DNA of 64,000 nt from positions 82,221,393 through 82,285,392 of the forward strand of contig CM068380.1 of assembly GCA_034770075.1 (NCBI GenBank). The letters run 5' to 3'. The position numbers and the translations under genes were made by a program. Under the pieces are notes generated by a model that saw only the letters and a program-made list of their open reading frames with translations, was not told where the DNA came from and made no database searches. Shown here one piece after another: positions 12,234-25,562 of this stretch. Each line of letters opens with the position of its first letter. Within the stretch, counting starts at the first letter, position 1. Source of the DNA: Aralia elata. Lineage: Eukaryota > Streptophyta > Magnoliopsida > Apiales > Araliaceae.

Positions 12234-15200
12234 TATGAGTGAGAGTGAGAAGGGGGGGGGGGGAAGGGAACTTGTAATGAATCTAAATAAAATCGCATTG
12301 AACTGTTCTTATCTCTGGTTTTACAGATATGCTGTCGCATTTTAAAGTTTTTCCTATAATTTATTTATTTTGGCGGTAGGGGTGGTGTAAGAGACAAGAA
12401 ACCAATTATATCAATGAGTAAAAGGTAATGAGATTATATTACAAGGGAAGCATGATGATATCCTTTGAACTCCATAGGAGATGCTTCTTATTCTGCAAAA
12501 GAGAACCACAAAAAAAGAGAGAGGAGAGAGGGGGGGCGGCAGAAAGAAAAAGACTGCACATGCCAAATGTACCTTCAAGGCTACAACCTACACTAAGCCA
12601 CTTGAGATCTCCTATAGTGCGTTGTTACTTCACTACTTGTCATTGGTCGATAGTACAGTATGAAATTTTCTAATTTGTGTGATATTTTATTTGATAAGGT
12701 CAATGAAATCCATAACCATTTCTGTTTTTCTTCTCAGGTAACTGTTTCGAACCCAAATCCTGACATGGTCATGGTTGGGGTTCGGGTGCAGGTAGGTAAC
12801 ACATCAGCGAACCATATACCTTCTGATATAACTATCTTCCAGAGAGTTATAAAATTGGATGAGGGCATGCGTTCGTGGTATGACATCCCATTTACAGTCG
12901 CTGAATCACTTCTTGCTGATGAAGAATTTGCAATTTGTGTTGGGCCAACCTTCAATAGATCTGCATTGCCTAGAATAGATTCATTTGAAGTTTATGGTCG
13001 AGCTAAGGATGAATTTGGCTGGAAAGAGAAGATGGATGCCGTACTGGACATGGAAGCTCGTGTGCTTGGCCTTAACTCCTGGGTCGCAGGATCTGGAAAA
13101 AAGTGTCGTGCTGCTCAATCTGCATCTGTTCAGGAGCAGGTAGTTGCAGATGGGCTTAAGCTTCTGTCAAGATTCTATTCATTGTGTAGGCCAACACAAG
13201 GATATGTACGAGTCGAGGAAGTAAAACCAGAGCTTAGCAAATTGAAGTGCAAGCAATTGTTGGAAACCATATTTGAAAGCGACAGGGAACCTTTGTTGCA
13301 GGCTGCTGCTTGCCGTGTACTTCAAGCTGTTTTTCCCCAAAGGGAAATGTATTACCAAGTAAGTACCTTATTCCATATATAAGCCTGGAAGCTGCTTGTC
13401 CTAAAATAAACTTGCAAGTGTTAGTGTTAATATGTTATCTTCCATCTATCATGCCTTTCTGATGGCAACCTTCTTTCCTAGGTTAAGGATACCATGCGCC
13501 TTTTTGGGGTGGTGAAGTCGACAGCCATGCTTTCTTCAAGGCTGGGAGTTGGTGGGACTACAACAGGATGGATTATTGAAGAGTTCACGGCCCAGATGCG
13601 TGCAGTTTCTAAGATTGCACTGCATCGCCGATCTAACTTTGCGGCTTTCCTTGATACTAATGGTATTGTAGCAATTCTCATTCATCTAAGCTTCATTTAC
13701 TTATTTTCTATATTTTTCTTGTATGGTTGTATTAGATTAGAGACATATTAATCAGCTTTCTGTGTCAGGTTACATTTTGATGAGCATTGCATTAGTTTAA
13801 TTTGGGTCTAGGTTGTCCTTCATATATCTTTTGAAAATAATGATCGGTTATCATTATTGAAAGTTTCGGACTAATGATTTGGGAATAAATTCCCTTAATG
13901 TTTTTTGGGTCAGCTTACTATTGGCCTGCTTTTTGTGGCACGTGGTACCTCGCAGTTTACTTGAACTACTCCATGTTTCTGCTCAATTTGGCAGTATTCA
14001 TAGCCTCTAGCACTGGGATATTAATTCACAAACTTTAGTTATCTAAGTAGTCACTAGTCAAACTAATATATTTTATAAGTATTATTTGTTGTTTACATGG
14101 ACATCTCTTAGAGTTTGTTCTTCTTCCTTTGGACTGTCATATTTCTCTCTTTATGCCAGATCAAAAAATTTCAATTTTTTGCTTTTGGACAGATTTTACA
14201 TTTGCTTCCTCATATCCCATGGCGCTAGTTCAAAATGTTGTAGTTGGATGGTGTTGTTTATAATGTGTTTATGTTGCTTCTGGTACCACCACATTTACAG
14301 ATGCCATCCCTTTTTGTAATTTGTAGCAGAATACTCGTGGCACTGTTACAAACATTTACTTTTTGAAATATATAGGATTTGTTTAGTACTCAGTTGTTGC
14401 AACATGATGGTGATGGTACGTACTTCAGGTTGACTTTCTGACAACCGTTTCTTAACCAACACTAATGAGTAAGCATTTAGGTTTTCAGTAATGTGTCAAG
14501 GTCCTCATGGATTTATTTTATATATATATATATATATATTTATATATGTGTATATATATGTGTGTGTGTGTATATATATCTTGGGGGGTGGGGGGAGGTG
14601 TGCAGTTGTGCTAGTTTTATCCTTTTAATTATGACTTATCATGACCGTAAGGCCACACTCTAAATGCTAGGAAACATGAATACAGGTTGTTTATCAGAAA
14701 GTGTTGTCTGCGAAGATTGTTGTGATGGTCATGCTCTTTTGCTGAAAGGGAGGCACTTAATTTTAATGGAATAAAAGCATTTTTCTTAATTATTTTGTTT
14801 GTATGGCACCTTTTGTAGGTTCAGAAGTAGTAGATGGGCTTATGCAAGTTCTGTGGGGAATTTTGGACAGAGAGCACCCTGAAACACAAGCTATGAACAG
14901 CATTGTTATATCGTCGGTGGAACTTATTTATTGTTATGCTGAATGTCTGGCTTTGCATGGAAAGGAAGCAGGATTACAATCTGTTGCACCTGCTGTTTCT
15001 CTATTGAAGAAACTTCTGTTCTCGCCCAATGAGGCAGTTCAGACTTCTAGCAGGTAATTTTATCTTCTTAAAATGCTGTTTCTTTTCTCTATAACATATT
15101 GGCCTTCATTTTTCCTTTTTATTTTCTTTCCCCACAGCTTGGCTATATCTTCGAGATTGCTCCAGGTTCCATTTCCGAAACAAACTATGCTGCATACTGA

Positions 15201-18200
15201 TGATGCAGTGGAGGTTGCAAGTTCTGTTCCTGTTCGTTCTGATGTTGCAATTGCAGCTGGTGGAACTACTCAGGTCATGGTTGAAGAAGACTCTATTACT
15301 TCATCTGTTCAATATTGCTGTGATGGATGCTCTACTGTTCCTATACTTAGGCGCAGATGGCACTGCACTGTTTGCCCTGATTTTGATTTGTGCGAGGCAT
15401 GTTATGAAGTGCTTGATTTAGATCGGCTTCCTCCACCCCATTCCAGAGATCATCCTATGTCGGCAATTCCGATCGAAGTGGAAACTTTCGGGGTTGAGGG
15501 AAATGAAATTTTCTCAACAAATGATTTAACAGATCCAACTTTGTTGCCCGTTGCGCCTGAAATCAGCATGCAGAATTCTGCTCCATCAATTCATATCTTG
15601 GAACCTAATGCATCTGGAGACTTTTCAGCTTCAGTAGTTGACGCTGTTACGATTTCTGCATCAAAAAGGGCTGTAAATTCCTTGCTTCTTTCTGAGCTCC
15701 TTGAACAGCTGAAAGGATGGATGGAGACCACCTCAGGGGTTCAGGCAATCCCTGTTATGCAACTTTTCTACAGACTATCATCTGCTGTAGGTGGACCATT
15801 CGTTGATGACTCGAAGCCAGAAAGCTTAGATTTGGAAAAATTAATAAAATGGTTTTTGGATGAGATAAGTATCAATAAATCTTTTGCAGCCAAAAATCGT
15901 TCTTCCTTCGGGGAAGTTACTATCCTTGTCTTTATGTTCTTTACTTTGATGCTTCGAAACTGGCACCAGCCTGGAAGTGATGCTTCTATTCCAAAATCAA
16001 GTGGAGTAACAGACACACATGACAAAAGTCCTATCCAGATACCGGCTTCCACTTCAATCTCTACCCCTTCCACCATGTTTGATCAAGAGAAAACTGGATT
16101 CCTCTCCCATCTACTTCAAGCCTGTGGCTCTCTTAGGCAGCAAAATTTTGTCAATTATTTAATGGATATTCTGCAGCAGTTGGTTCATGTTTTTAAATCC
16201 CCAACTGCTAGTTTTGACGCCTCACATGGTTCAGGTAGTAGTTCAGGATGTGGGGCTTTGTTAACTGTCCGAAGGGAGCTACCAGCTGGTAATTTCTCTC
16301 CATTCTTTTCTGATTCATATGCCAAATCACATCGGGCTGATATATTTGCAGACTACCATAGGCTATTGCTAGAGAATGCTTTCCGACTGGTTTACAGTTT
16401 GGTTCGACCAGAAAAACACGACAAAGTTGTTGATAAAGATAAGTTATCCAAGATACATTCTGGAAAGGATTTGAAACTAGAGGGATATCAGGACGTTCTC
16501 TGCAGTTACATCAATAATCCTCACACAACTTTTGTGAGAAGGTACGCAAGGAGGCTTTTCCTTCATCTATGCGGTAGCAAGACGCAATATTACAGTATCC
16601 GGGACTCGTGGCAATTCTCCAGTGAGGTTAAGAAGCTTTACAAACACATAAACAAATCTGGTGGCTTCCAAAGTACCGCCTCGTATGAGAGGAGTGTCAA
16701 AATAGTGAAATGCCTATCTACAATGGCTGAAGTAGCTGCTGCACGGCCTAGGAACTGGCAGAAGTATTGTTTGAGGCATGGTGATATTTTGTCTTTCCTA
16801 CTTAATGGAGTTTTCTACTTTGGAGAGGAGTGTGTAATTCAGACTCTTAAGCTTCTGAATTTGGCCTTTTATGCTGGGAAAGATATTAGCCACTCGTTAC
16901 ATAAAACTGAAGGAGGTGATGCAGGAGCAAGTTCAAACAAATCAGGGACTCAGTCCCTTGATTCGAAGAAGAAGAAGAAGGGAGAAGATGGGACTGAATC
17001 TGGTTTGGAGAAATCTTATATGGATGTGGAGCCAATGGTAGATGTATTCGCTGATAAAGCTGGTGATCTCTTGAGACAATTTATTGACTGCTTCTTACTG
17101 GAATGGAATTCAAGCTCTGTACGTGCCGAAGCCAAGTGTGTTCTTTATGGTGTGTGGCACCATGCGAGGCAGTCATTCAAGGAAACCATATTAATGGTTC
17201 TTTTGCAGAAGGTAAAATTCTTGCCAATGTATGGTCAAAATATCACGGAGTATATTGAACTTGTCACCTTCTTGTTGGGGAAGTTCCCTGATAACAGTGC
17301 AAAACAACAAAGCACGGAAATTGTAGACCGATGCTTGACCTTTGATGTGATTAAGTGCATCTTTGATACACTTCACTCACAAAATGAACTTTTAGCTAAT
17401 CACCCAAATTCACGTATATACAACACTTTGAGTGGCTTGGTGGAGTTTGACGGATACTATCTTGAGAGCGAGCCTTGTGTTGCCTGCAGCTCTCCCGAGG
17501 TACCCTACAGTAGGATGAAGCTAGAAAGTCTGAAGTCGGAAACAAAGTTTACCGACAACCGCATCATAGTGAAATGCACTGGTAGCTACACCATCCAGAG
17601 TGTGACCATGAATGTTCATGATGCTCGGAAGTCCAAATCGGTGAAGGTTTTGAACCTTTACTACAACAATAGGCCTGTGGCTGACTTGTCGGAGTTGAAG
17701 AACAATTGGGCCTTGTGGAAGCGTGCTAAGATATGCCATCTTGCTTTCAATCAAACTGAGCTAAAAGTGGACTTCCCAATCCCAATCACTGCATGCAACT
17801 TCATGATTGAGCTGGATTCTTTCTATGAAAATCTGCAAGCTCTATCCCTCGAACCATTGCAGTGCCCGCGTTGCAGTCGCCCTGTGACTGATAGGCATGG
17901 AATATGTGGTAATTGTCATGAGAATGCATATCAGTGCAGGCAATGCCGTAACATTAATTATGAGAATCTGGATTCATTTTTGTGCAATGAGTGCGGGTAC
18001 AGCAAATATGGTCGTTTCGAATTTAATTTCATGGCTAAGCCAAGTTTCACTTTCGATAACATGGAGAATGATGAAGATATGAAGAGGGGACTGGCTGCTA
18101 TAGAAACAGAATCTGAAAATGCTCATAGGAGATATCAGCAGCTTTTGGGTTTTAAGAAACCTTTGCTTAAGATTGTGTCGAGCATTGGCGAGAATGAAAT

Positions 18201-21200
18201 GGACTCTCAGCAGAAGGATTCTGTTCAGCAAATGATGGTCTCTTTGCCTGGACCCTCTTGTAAGATAAACCGTAAAATTGCTCTTCTTGGCGTCCTTTAT
18301 GGTGAGAAATGCAAAGCTGCATTTGATTCTGTCAGCAAAAGCGTACAGACTCTTCAAGGGCTTCGACGAGTTTTAATGAATTACTTGCATCAGAAACATT
18401 CTGATACAACAGTTGCCTCAAGATTTGTCGTGTCGAGGTCACCTAACAGCTGCTATGGGTGTGCAACTGTGTTTGTTACACAGTGTCTTGAGATGTTACA
18501 GGTGCTATCAAAGCACCCGAACTCCAAAAAACAACTTGTAGCAGCTGGTATCCTATCTGAGTTGTTTGAAAATAATATTCACCAAGGACCCAAATCTGCT
18601 CGTGTCCAGGCTGGGGCAGCTCTTTGTGCCTTCTCTGAGGGAGATATGAGTGCGGTGGATGAATTGAATAGCTTAATACAGAAGAAAGTTATGTACTGTC
18701 TTGAACATCATCGGTCCATGGATATTGCCCTGGCTACACGTGAAGAATTGATGTTACTTTCAGAGGTGTGTTCTGTGGCAGATGAATTCTGGGAGTCAAG
18801 ATTAAGAGTTGTCTTCCAGTTGTTATTTTCTTCTATTAAATTGGGGGCCAAGCATCCTGCTATATCTGAGCATGTCATACTTCCTTGTCTGAGGATTATA
18901 TCTCAGGCATGTACTCCCCCAAAACCTGATACAGTGGAGAAAGAGCAGGCGACAGGTAAGGCTGCCCCAGTTTCACAGATTAAGGATGAACACAATTCAA
19001 ACTTATCTGGATCTTTAAATGGCCTTGTCATTGGGAGTAACTCTGCACCAGAGTCAACAGAGAAGAATTGGGATGGGTCTCAAAAGACTCAAGATATTCA
19101 GTTATTAAGCTATTCAGAATGGGAAAAAGGAGCATCATATCTTGATTTTGTGAGGCGGCAATATAAAATATCCCAGGTAGTTAAAGGTGGTCACAGGTCT
19201 CGACCTCAGAAATATGATTACCTGGCTTTAAAATATGCTCTCAGATGGAAACGACATGCTTCTAAGACTGCTAAGAGTGAGGTTACATCATTTGAGCTGG
19301 GGTCCTGGGTCACAGAACTTGTATTGAGTGCTTGTTCTCAATCTATAAGGTCTGAGATGTGCATGCTTATCAGTTTGCTTTGTTCCCAAAGTTCATCAAG
19401 GAGGTTTCGGCTGTTAAATTTACTCATGTCTTTGTTAACGGCATCTCTTTCTGCTGGTGAAAATGCTGCTGAATATTTTGAATTGCTGTTTAAGATGATA
19501 GATTCAGAAGATGCTCGTCTTTTCTTAACTGTGCGTGGTTGTCTGACCACAATTTGTAAGTTAATTACCAAAGAAGTGGGTAATATTGAATCCCTGGAGA
19601 GGAGCCTGCATATTGACATCTCACAAGGATTTATCCTTCACAAGCTTATAGAGCTTCTCAGCAAATTTTTGGACGTGCCCAACATCAGATCTAGGTATAC
19701 CTGCTTAACATGTTCTTTTTTGTGGTTAACTCATCTGTCTCCATATTTACATTCTCTCTCCTGGTGCCAGGTTCATGAGGGAACAGTTACTCTCCGAAGT
19801 CCTTGAGGCCCTTATTGTTATTAGGGGTTTAATTGTGCAGAAAACAAAATTAATAAGTGATTGTAATCGACTTCTGAAGGATCTTTTGGACAGCCTTTTG
19901 CTGGAGAGTAGCGGAAACAAGCAGCAGTTCATCCAGGCCTGCATCAATGGTTTGCAAATCCATGGACAGGAGAGAAGAGGACGGACTTCTTTGGTATGTG
20001 GAAGAAAGTTTATGGTATTTATTTTCTTTCTGTCTTTCCTAGCAGTACCTTTTTGTTAATGGTTACTACCTCCCACCCATTTTACTTGCTCCACTATTTA
20101 GGGGCGAGGCGCTGATTTTGGAATGGGCCTGAAAGCTTGAAACACATTTACATATTAATTTTATATATTTAAGATCATTGAATCGATATCATGTGTAATT
20201 TATTAAAAGCACAAAAATAGATCTAATTTTAAATGTGTTTTGGCATGTCTTAAAATGTGTAAACTAATACACCCTGAAAAGGAAGCAAGAGTATTATTTT
20301 TGAATTCTCAAATATCTCAAAGAATTAACCAGTGTGAGTGCTGATTTAGCTCAAATTTATTTATAATTCTTTTGACTTGCGTATTTTCCAAGTGGTCCTC
20401 AATTTATTTATACCTTTTTCCATCTAGTGCAAACTTGTGGTCGATCAATTGCTTAGTCACTATAATATATGTACACACATACACACACATATTTCATCTA
20501 GAGCATAACTATGGTACTATCAATTGCTCACCTTCACAATAATCTTTATCAAATATGCAGTTTATTCTGGAGCAGCTCTGCAATCTGATCTGCCCGTCAA
20601 AACCGGAGTCTGTATATCTTTTGATTCTGAACAAGGCACACACCCAGGAAGAGTTCATTCGTGGATCAATGACCAAGAATCCTTATTCCAGTTCTGAGAT
20701 TGGTCCATTGATGCGTGATGTTAAAAACAAAATTTGCAATCAATTGGATCTGTTAGGTCTTGTTGAAGACGACTTTGGCATGGAGTTGCTAGTTGCTGGA
20801 AATATAATATCCCTTGATTTAAGTATTGCTCAAGTTTATGAGCAAGTATGGAAAAAGTCAAATAGTCAGTCACTGAATGCAGTATCAGGTACTACCTTGT
20901 CGTCTAATGCTATAACGTCAACCAGAGACTGTCCTCCAATGACCGTAACCTACCGTCTTCAGGTATAGTTCTTCTGGCATAAATTTCACTGTAAAAGGTA
21001 TATGGTCAAAACGATTAAAGTTCTGCTTTGTTACAATGTGCAGTAATTTGCCTTAATATGCTACACATGTTTTTACTTTGCCAACTGTTCTTCATCAAAG
21101 TTAATGTGTGGCAGGGATTAGATGGTGAAGCTACTGAGCCCATGATTAAAGAATTAGATGAAGATAGAGAGGAGTCTCAAGATCCTGAGGTGGAGTTTGC

Positions 21201-24200
21201 AATAGCTGGGGCAGTTCGGGAGTGCGGGGGTTTAGAAATTCTCTTGGCTATGATTCAGGTGTGTAGTGTGGATTATTGTAATGACCTTAAAATGTTTAGT
21301 TTTTCTCAAGGGTAGGTCCTTAACATCTACAGTATATTATTGTGATGTCCCAGGACATTCAAGTGTTGTGAAGATTCAAGTAGATAGAATTTTATGGGTT
21401 TTTTTTTTAATTAATTTATAAGCAAATGCTGTTCTTTTATTTTACTTTATGCGGGTCAATGTGTAATGTTACTTTTTATTTATTTTGCAACCTTACTGTG
21501 TTGCATTTTACCCTGTTTACTGTTCATCCACTCTTAGACATCTAACATTTTTGTTCTAATTCTGCAGCTTCTGCGAGATGATCTGAAGTCCAACCAAGAG
21601 CAGTTGGTTGTTGTGCTTAATCTCCTTATGCACTGCTGCAAGATAAGGGAAAACAGAAGGGCCTTGTTGAGGCTAGGAGCTTTGGGTTTACTCCTAGAGA
21701 CAGCAAGACGCGCTTTTTCTGTGGATGCCATGGAGCCAGCTGAAGGCATTCTTTTGATTGTAGAGAGTTTGACATTGGAAGCAAATGAGAATGATAATAT
21801 TAACATCACACAGAATGCTCTTACAGTCTCTAGTGAAGAAACTGGTGCTGGAGAGCAGGCCAAGAAAATAGTTCTTATGTTCTTAGAGAGGTTGTGTCAT
21901 CCTCTAGGTCTTAAAAAATCAATCAAACAACAGAGGAACACCGAGATGGTAGCAAGAATTTTGCCATACTTGACCTATGGTGAACCTGCAGCAATGGAAG
22001 CACTTGTCCAGTTTTTTGATCCTTACTTGCAGAACTGGAGTGAATTTGATCGGCTGCAGAAGCAGCATGAAGATAATGCAAAAGATGAGAGCATTTCTCA
22101 GCAAGCAGCCAAACAGAGGTTTGCCATTGAGAACTTTGTTAGGGTTTCTGAATCACTTAAAACAAGTTCCTGTGGGGAGAGATTGAAGGACATTATATTG
22201 GAGAAGGGGATTACTGGTGTTGCAGTTAGACATTTGAGGGAAAGTTTTGCATTTACAGGGCAGGCTGGCTTTAGATTGAGTGCAGAATGGGCATCAGGCT
22301 TAAAACTGCCATCTGTTCCCCTTGTATTGTCTATGCTGAGGGGATTGTCAATGGGGCATTTGGTCACTCAAAGGTGTATTGATGAAGGAGGGATCTTACC
22401 TTTGCTCCATGCCCTGGAGGGAGTTTCTGGAGAAAATGAGATTGGTGCGAAGGCTGAAAATTTATTGGATACTCTCTCAGATAAGGAGGGTAAAGGTGAT
22501 GGCTTCCTGGCAGATAAGGTTTCTGGGTTGCGGCATGCCACCCGGGATGAAATGAGGCGACGAGCTCTAAGGAAGAGAGAGGAGCTGCTTCAGGTACTTC
22601 CTCTTTGAAGCCCTTGCATAACCAGAAAGGAAAATGTTAAGTGTTTAGAACATCATTTTACTTTTACTTAAATCAGTAAATATTTTCAGTGTCTTGGTTA
22701 GTTTTCTACCACGTTTGGAGAAGAAGACGTGTAGATTTATTAGTCTGTTCAGTGTCCCCTTTAATACACAACCCAATATGTAAATTGATTCTAGATTTTT
22801 TTTACTAAGCTTTTCTGCATGATAGTTTTTTTACTTTTTTTTACACACGTTGGATTCACATGTGAGTAATATGTTAATGGATATCTCTCAAGATTTTTTT
22901 CTTGCCACTGCTGAGAAATATTTATTTAATACAGAACTTTATCTTATATTCTTATCTTCAATTTTATGGTAACAGGGACTTGGGATGCGACAGGAATTGG
23001 CTGCTGATGGTGGTGAGCGAATTGTTGTTTCTCAGCCAGTCCTTGAAGGTCTGGAAGACATGGAGGAAGAGGAAGATGGGTTAGCTTGCATGGTGTGCCG
23101 AGAGGGCTATAGTTTGAGGCCAACTGACTTGCTAGGTGTCTATACTTACAGTAAGCGGGTGAATCTGGGTGTTGGGACTTCAGGGAGTGCTCGTGGGGAT
23201 TGTGTTTACACGACAGTTAGCCATTTCAATATTATACATTTCCAGTGTCATCAGGAGGCTAAGAGAGCAGATGCTGCTCTTAAGAATCCTAAAAAGGAAT
23301 GGGAAGGGGCGGCCCTCAGAAATAACGAGACTCTTTGCAATAATTTGTTTCCTTTGAGAGGTCCATCGGTTCCATCAACACAATATATACGTTACATTGA
23401 TCAGTACTGGGATTACCTGAATGCTCTTGGACGTGCTGATGGAAGCAGGCTACGGTTGTTGACTTACGACATTGTTCTGGTACACTATCTTTAATTTATT
23501 TATTTATTTATTTTTTTATAATTTTTATCTACTTGTATCTTCCTTTTCACCTTCTTTATTGGTATATATGTCTGCTTGCACATAAACATGTATTTGTTTG
23601 TTCCAGATGCCTAAGCAGTGTTTCACACAGTCATCTACTTTCCTGATCGGTTGGGGTTGGGCGAGGGAAATAGGGGGAATGAGAAGAGCCATCTTAAACA
23701 ATAATTTGTTACTTTTCTTCTATATTAGGACAATCGTTACTTTGCTATCTCTTTCATTAGTCCATTTACAGCAGCCTTACTGCTAAAAAGCAGTCCCACA
23801 AGATATCTTACTTCGATAGAAATTCCTTTGTATTTTTGTACTATGAAATTATCAGCAGCCCGCCAAAAAGTAGTGCCAGTAGATATCTTACTCCGATGGA
23901 AATTACTTTATATTTTGTACTATGAAATAACCATCTGGTTTAAAATCGTGTCAAATACTCCCTCTGTTCCCCAAAAGATGTCCGAGTACAAATTTCACAC
24001 ATTAAAATAATCAAGTTACAGGATAGAGTATTAAATAAGTTCCACTTGTACTTTTATAGTTGGCTTAAATGCAATACTAGCTGTCAATTAAAATTATGAA
24101 AGAACAGGGTAATGTAGTCTTTTCCTGACATTATAACTTTTAGTTGTACTTGCGATATGCAGGGAGTAGTTTTCGTTAAAATGGTGGAAAAAATTTGTCC

Positions 24201-25259
24201 TGCTCATTGGTTCTTAATCATTATAAATCAACTGTGTTACCATATCCTGTCCAATTGAGTGGGCGGAACTTAGAGATGTTGTTCTTTGTTAAACTCATGT
24301 TATCTGTAGCAGTAGTTTTCCAATTTGATAAATTGTGCTTATTTATTAACCAAGAGTCAATGAGCTATTTTTTGCAGATGATGTTACCCTAAGATAACAA
24401 CAAATTATTGATGTCCATAAATTTTATCTTGCAGATGCTTGCTCGGTTTGCCACAGGTGCCTTATTTAGTACTGACTGCAGAGGTGGGGGAAAAGAAAGC
24501 AACTCTAAATTTCTTCCTTTCATGATCCAAATGGCTCGGCACCTCCTTGATCAAGACACTTCACAGCGACGTACCTTGACCAAGTCCATCACAACTTATC
24601 TTTCCTCTTCAACATTAGATGCAAAATCTCCACCTCCTTCTGGGACACAATCTTCTGTTGGAACGGAGGAAACAGTGCAATTCATGATGGTTAGCTCACT
24701 TCTCTCTGAATCATACGAGTCATGGTTGCAGCACCGTCGTGCCTTTTTGCAGCGTGGTATATACCATGCATACATGCAGCGTACTCATGGCAGGTCAACT
24801 CATCGCTCATCTAATCCGACTAGTGTTGTGAGATCAGATTCAGGAAGTACCAGTGGAAGTCTAATAACACAAACTGGTGGCACAAACGAGTTATTATCAG
24901 TCATTCAGCCAATGCTTGTTTACACTGGCTTGATTGAGCAGCTGCAGTGTTTTTTCAAGGTTAAAAAATTAGCAACTGTAGTTGTGGGCCAAGCAGAAGG
25001 ACACTCCAAGGAACTAGAAGGGGGTGGTGAGAGTGGAAGTTTAGAAAGTTGGGAGATTTTGATGAAAGAAAGATTGTTAAATGTAAAGGAAATGGTTGGC
25101 TTCTCGAAAGAGCTACTTTCATGGCTTGAGGACATGACTTCTGCTACAGATCTACAGGAGGCATTTGATGTCATTGGTGTTTTGGCTGATGTGCTGTCCA
25201 GTGGGTTTACACGATGTGAGGATTTTGTTTATGCTGCAATTGATTCGGGAAAAAGCTGA
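4632..25259 (+). CDS. BIG: BIG, UBR4-type giant protein of auxin transport (5' partial)
   Basis: Orthologue of Arabidopsis BIG (DOC1/TIR3/UMB1, about 5100 aa), related to animal UBR4/pushover. BIG is needed for polar auxin transport and many hormone and light responses, and UBR4-type proteins act in ubiquitin-dependent turnover. Twelve visible exons with GT-AG junctions, read from homology: 4632-4797, 4886-10980, 12738-13358, 13482-13662, 14819-15053, 15138-19694, 19771-19993, 20561-20962, 21115-21258, 21568-22593, 22976-23479, 24435-25259 (TGA). These join in frame to 4992 codons plus stop. About 150-200 N-terminal residues (exon 1) are not in the window. Visible domains by residue: acidic stretch near 1415-1435, UBR box near 1446, beta-propeller-like region near 1670-2000, ZZ finger near 2491, Cys-rich block near 3339, hemi-RING module near 4583. 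No frameshift or internal stop was seen, so the gene looks functional. ATGs at 4915 and 15073 are not true starts. Confidence 0.96.
9055..9276 (+). other. BIG: UBR box of BIG
   Basis: The encoded segment runs from KVCTF to CLKPRK. It carries the spaced Cys/His ligands of the UBR zinc fold (CYTCDLTVSKGCCSVC, CHRGHRV, FFCDCGAG, SCQC). In UBR proteins this fold binds N-terminal degron residues. It is preceded by an Asp/Glu-rich linker (about 8956-9030). Confidence 0.93.
12198..12263. repeat. (GA)n microsatellite and poly-G run in a BIG intron
   Basis: About 17 GA units (12198-12232) are followed by GT/GA-rich DNA and a run of ten or more Gs. The tract lies in the 1.76-kb intron 10981-12737. The rest of that intron shows no genes. 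Confidence 0.9.
14517..14579. repeat. TA/TG microsatellite in a BIG intron
   Basis: Alternating TATATA and TGTGTG tracts lie in the intron 13663-14818. I see nothing else recognisable in that intron. Confidence 0.9.
15313..15459 (+). other. BIG: ZZ-type zinc finger of BIG
   Basis: The residues YCCDGCSTVPILRRRWHC, CPDFDLCEACY and a distal HSRDHPM give the C-x2-C...C-x2-C...C-x2-C...H-x3-H pattern of ZZ fingers. The domain lies near the start of the large exon 15138-19694. Confidence 0.92.
17857..18000 (+). other. BIG: Cys-rich zinc-binding block of BIG
   Basis: Successive CxxC pairs (CPRC, CGNC, CRQC, CNEC) encode a zinc-ribbon-like block just after a beta-sandwich-like region. It is highly conserved between plant BIG proteins as I recall them. 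The precise role is unknown to me. Confidence 0.7.
23074..23370 (+). other. BIG: UBR4-type hemi-RING/E3 module of BIG
   Basis: The residues LACMVCREGY, a later HFNIIHFQCH and a Cys in NNETLCNNLFP match the C-terminal UBR4 catalytic module (hemi-RING plus helical part) shared with animals. This supports E3 activity, which is inferred from the family. Confidence 0.75.
23776..23931. repeat. Diverged tandem duplication in a BIG intron
   Basis: Two copies of a unit of about 80 bp share 'AGATATCTTACT(T/C)CGAT(A/G)', 'GAAATT' and 'TTTTGTACTATGAAAT'. They lie next to the MITE at 23958, in the intron 23480-24434. Confidence 0.75.
23958..24166. mobile_element. Stowaway-like MITE in a BIG intron
   Basis: The left end is TA|CTCCCTCTGTTCC and the right end is GCAGGGAG|TA. 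TA flanks both sides, as expected for Tc1/mariner-derived Stowaway elements. The element is 209 bp and non-coding, and lies in the last intron of BIG. Confidence 0.75.
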
Positions 25260-25423
25260 AACTTCTGAATGAATCAGGGATGTGTCGAGTAATCAGGTCT
25301 CTTTTTTTTTTTTGGGTCACTACTAGATGCATGTTGAGTTGTAAAAATGATGCTGATGTTTTTCTCTCATTGACGAGTGTATAATCAAACCACTTGTATG
25401 AAGGCTGTACTGGGTACCGGGTG

Positions 25424-25562
25424 TTTTAAATCTGTTGTACACAACATTTTGCTCCAAGTCTATAAAAACTTTTCCCAAAAGAACTGAATTTGATTTCTGA
25501 AATTCTTCTTTTAAATCTGTTGTACACAACATTTTGCTCCAAGTCAATCAAACCTTTTCCCA
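25424..25562 (+). repeat. Duplicated segment in the BIG 3' UTR region
   Basis: 'TTTAAATCTGTTGTACACAA' followed by 'CATTTTGCTCCAAGTC' and 'CTTTTCCCAAA' occurs twice, 86 bp apart, within 300 bp of the BIG stop codon. It is probably transcribed as 3' UTR. Confidence 0.8.

Noticed and set aside
15073..15137. ATG at 15073 and 64 following bases as coding
   Set aside because: This is the intron 15054-15137 read through; the acceptor CCCCACAG precedes the conserved exon start at 15138.
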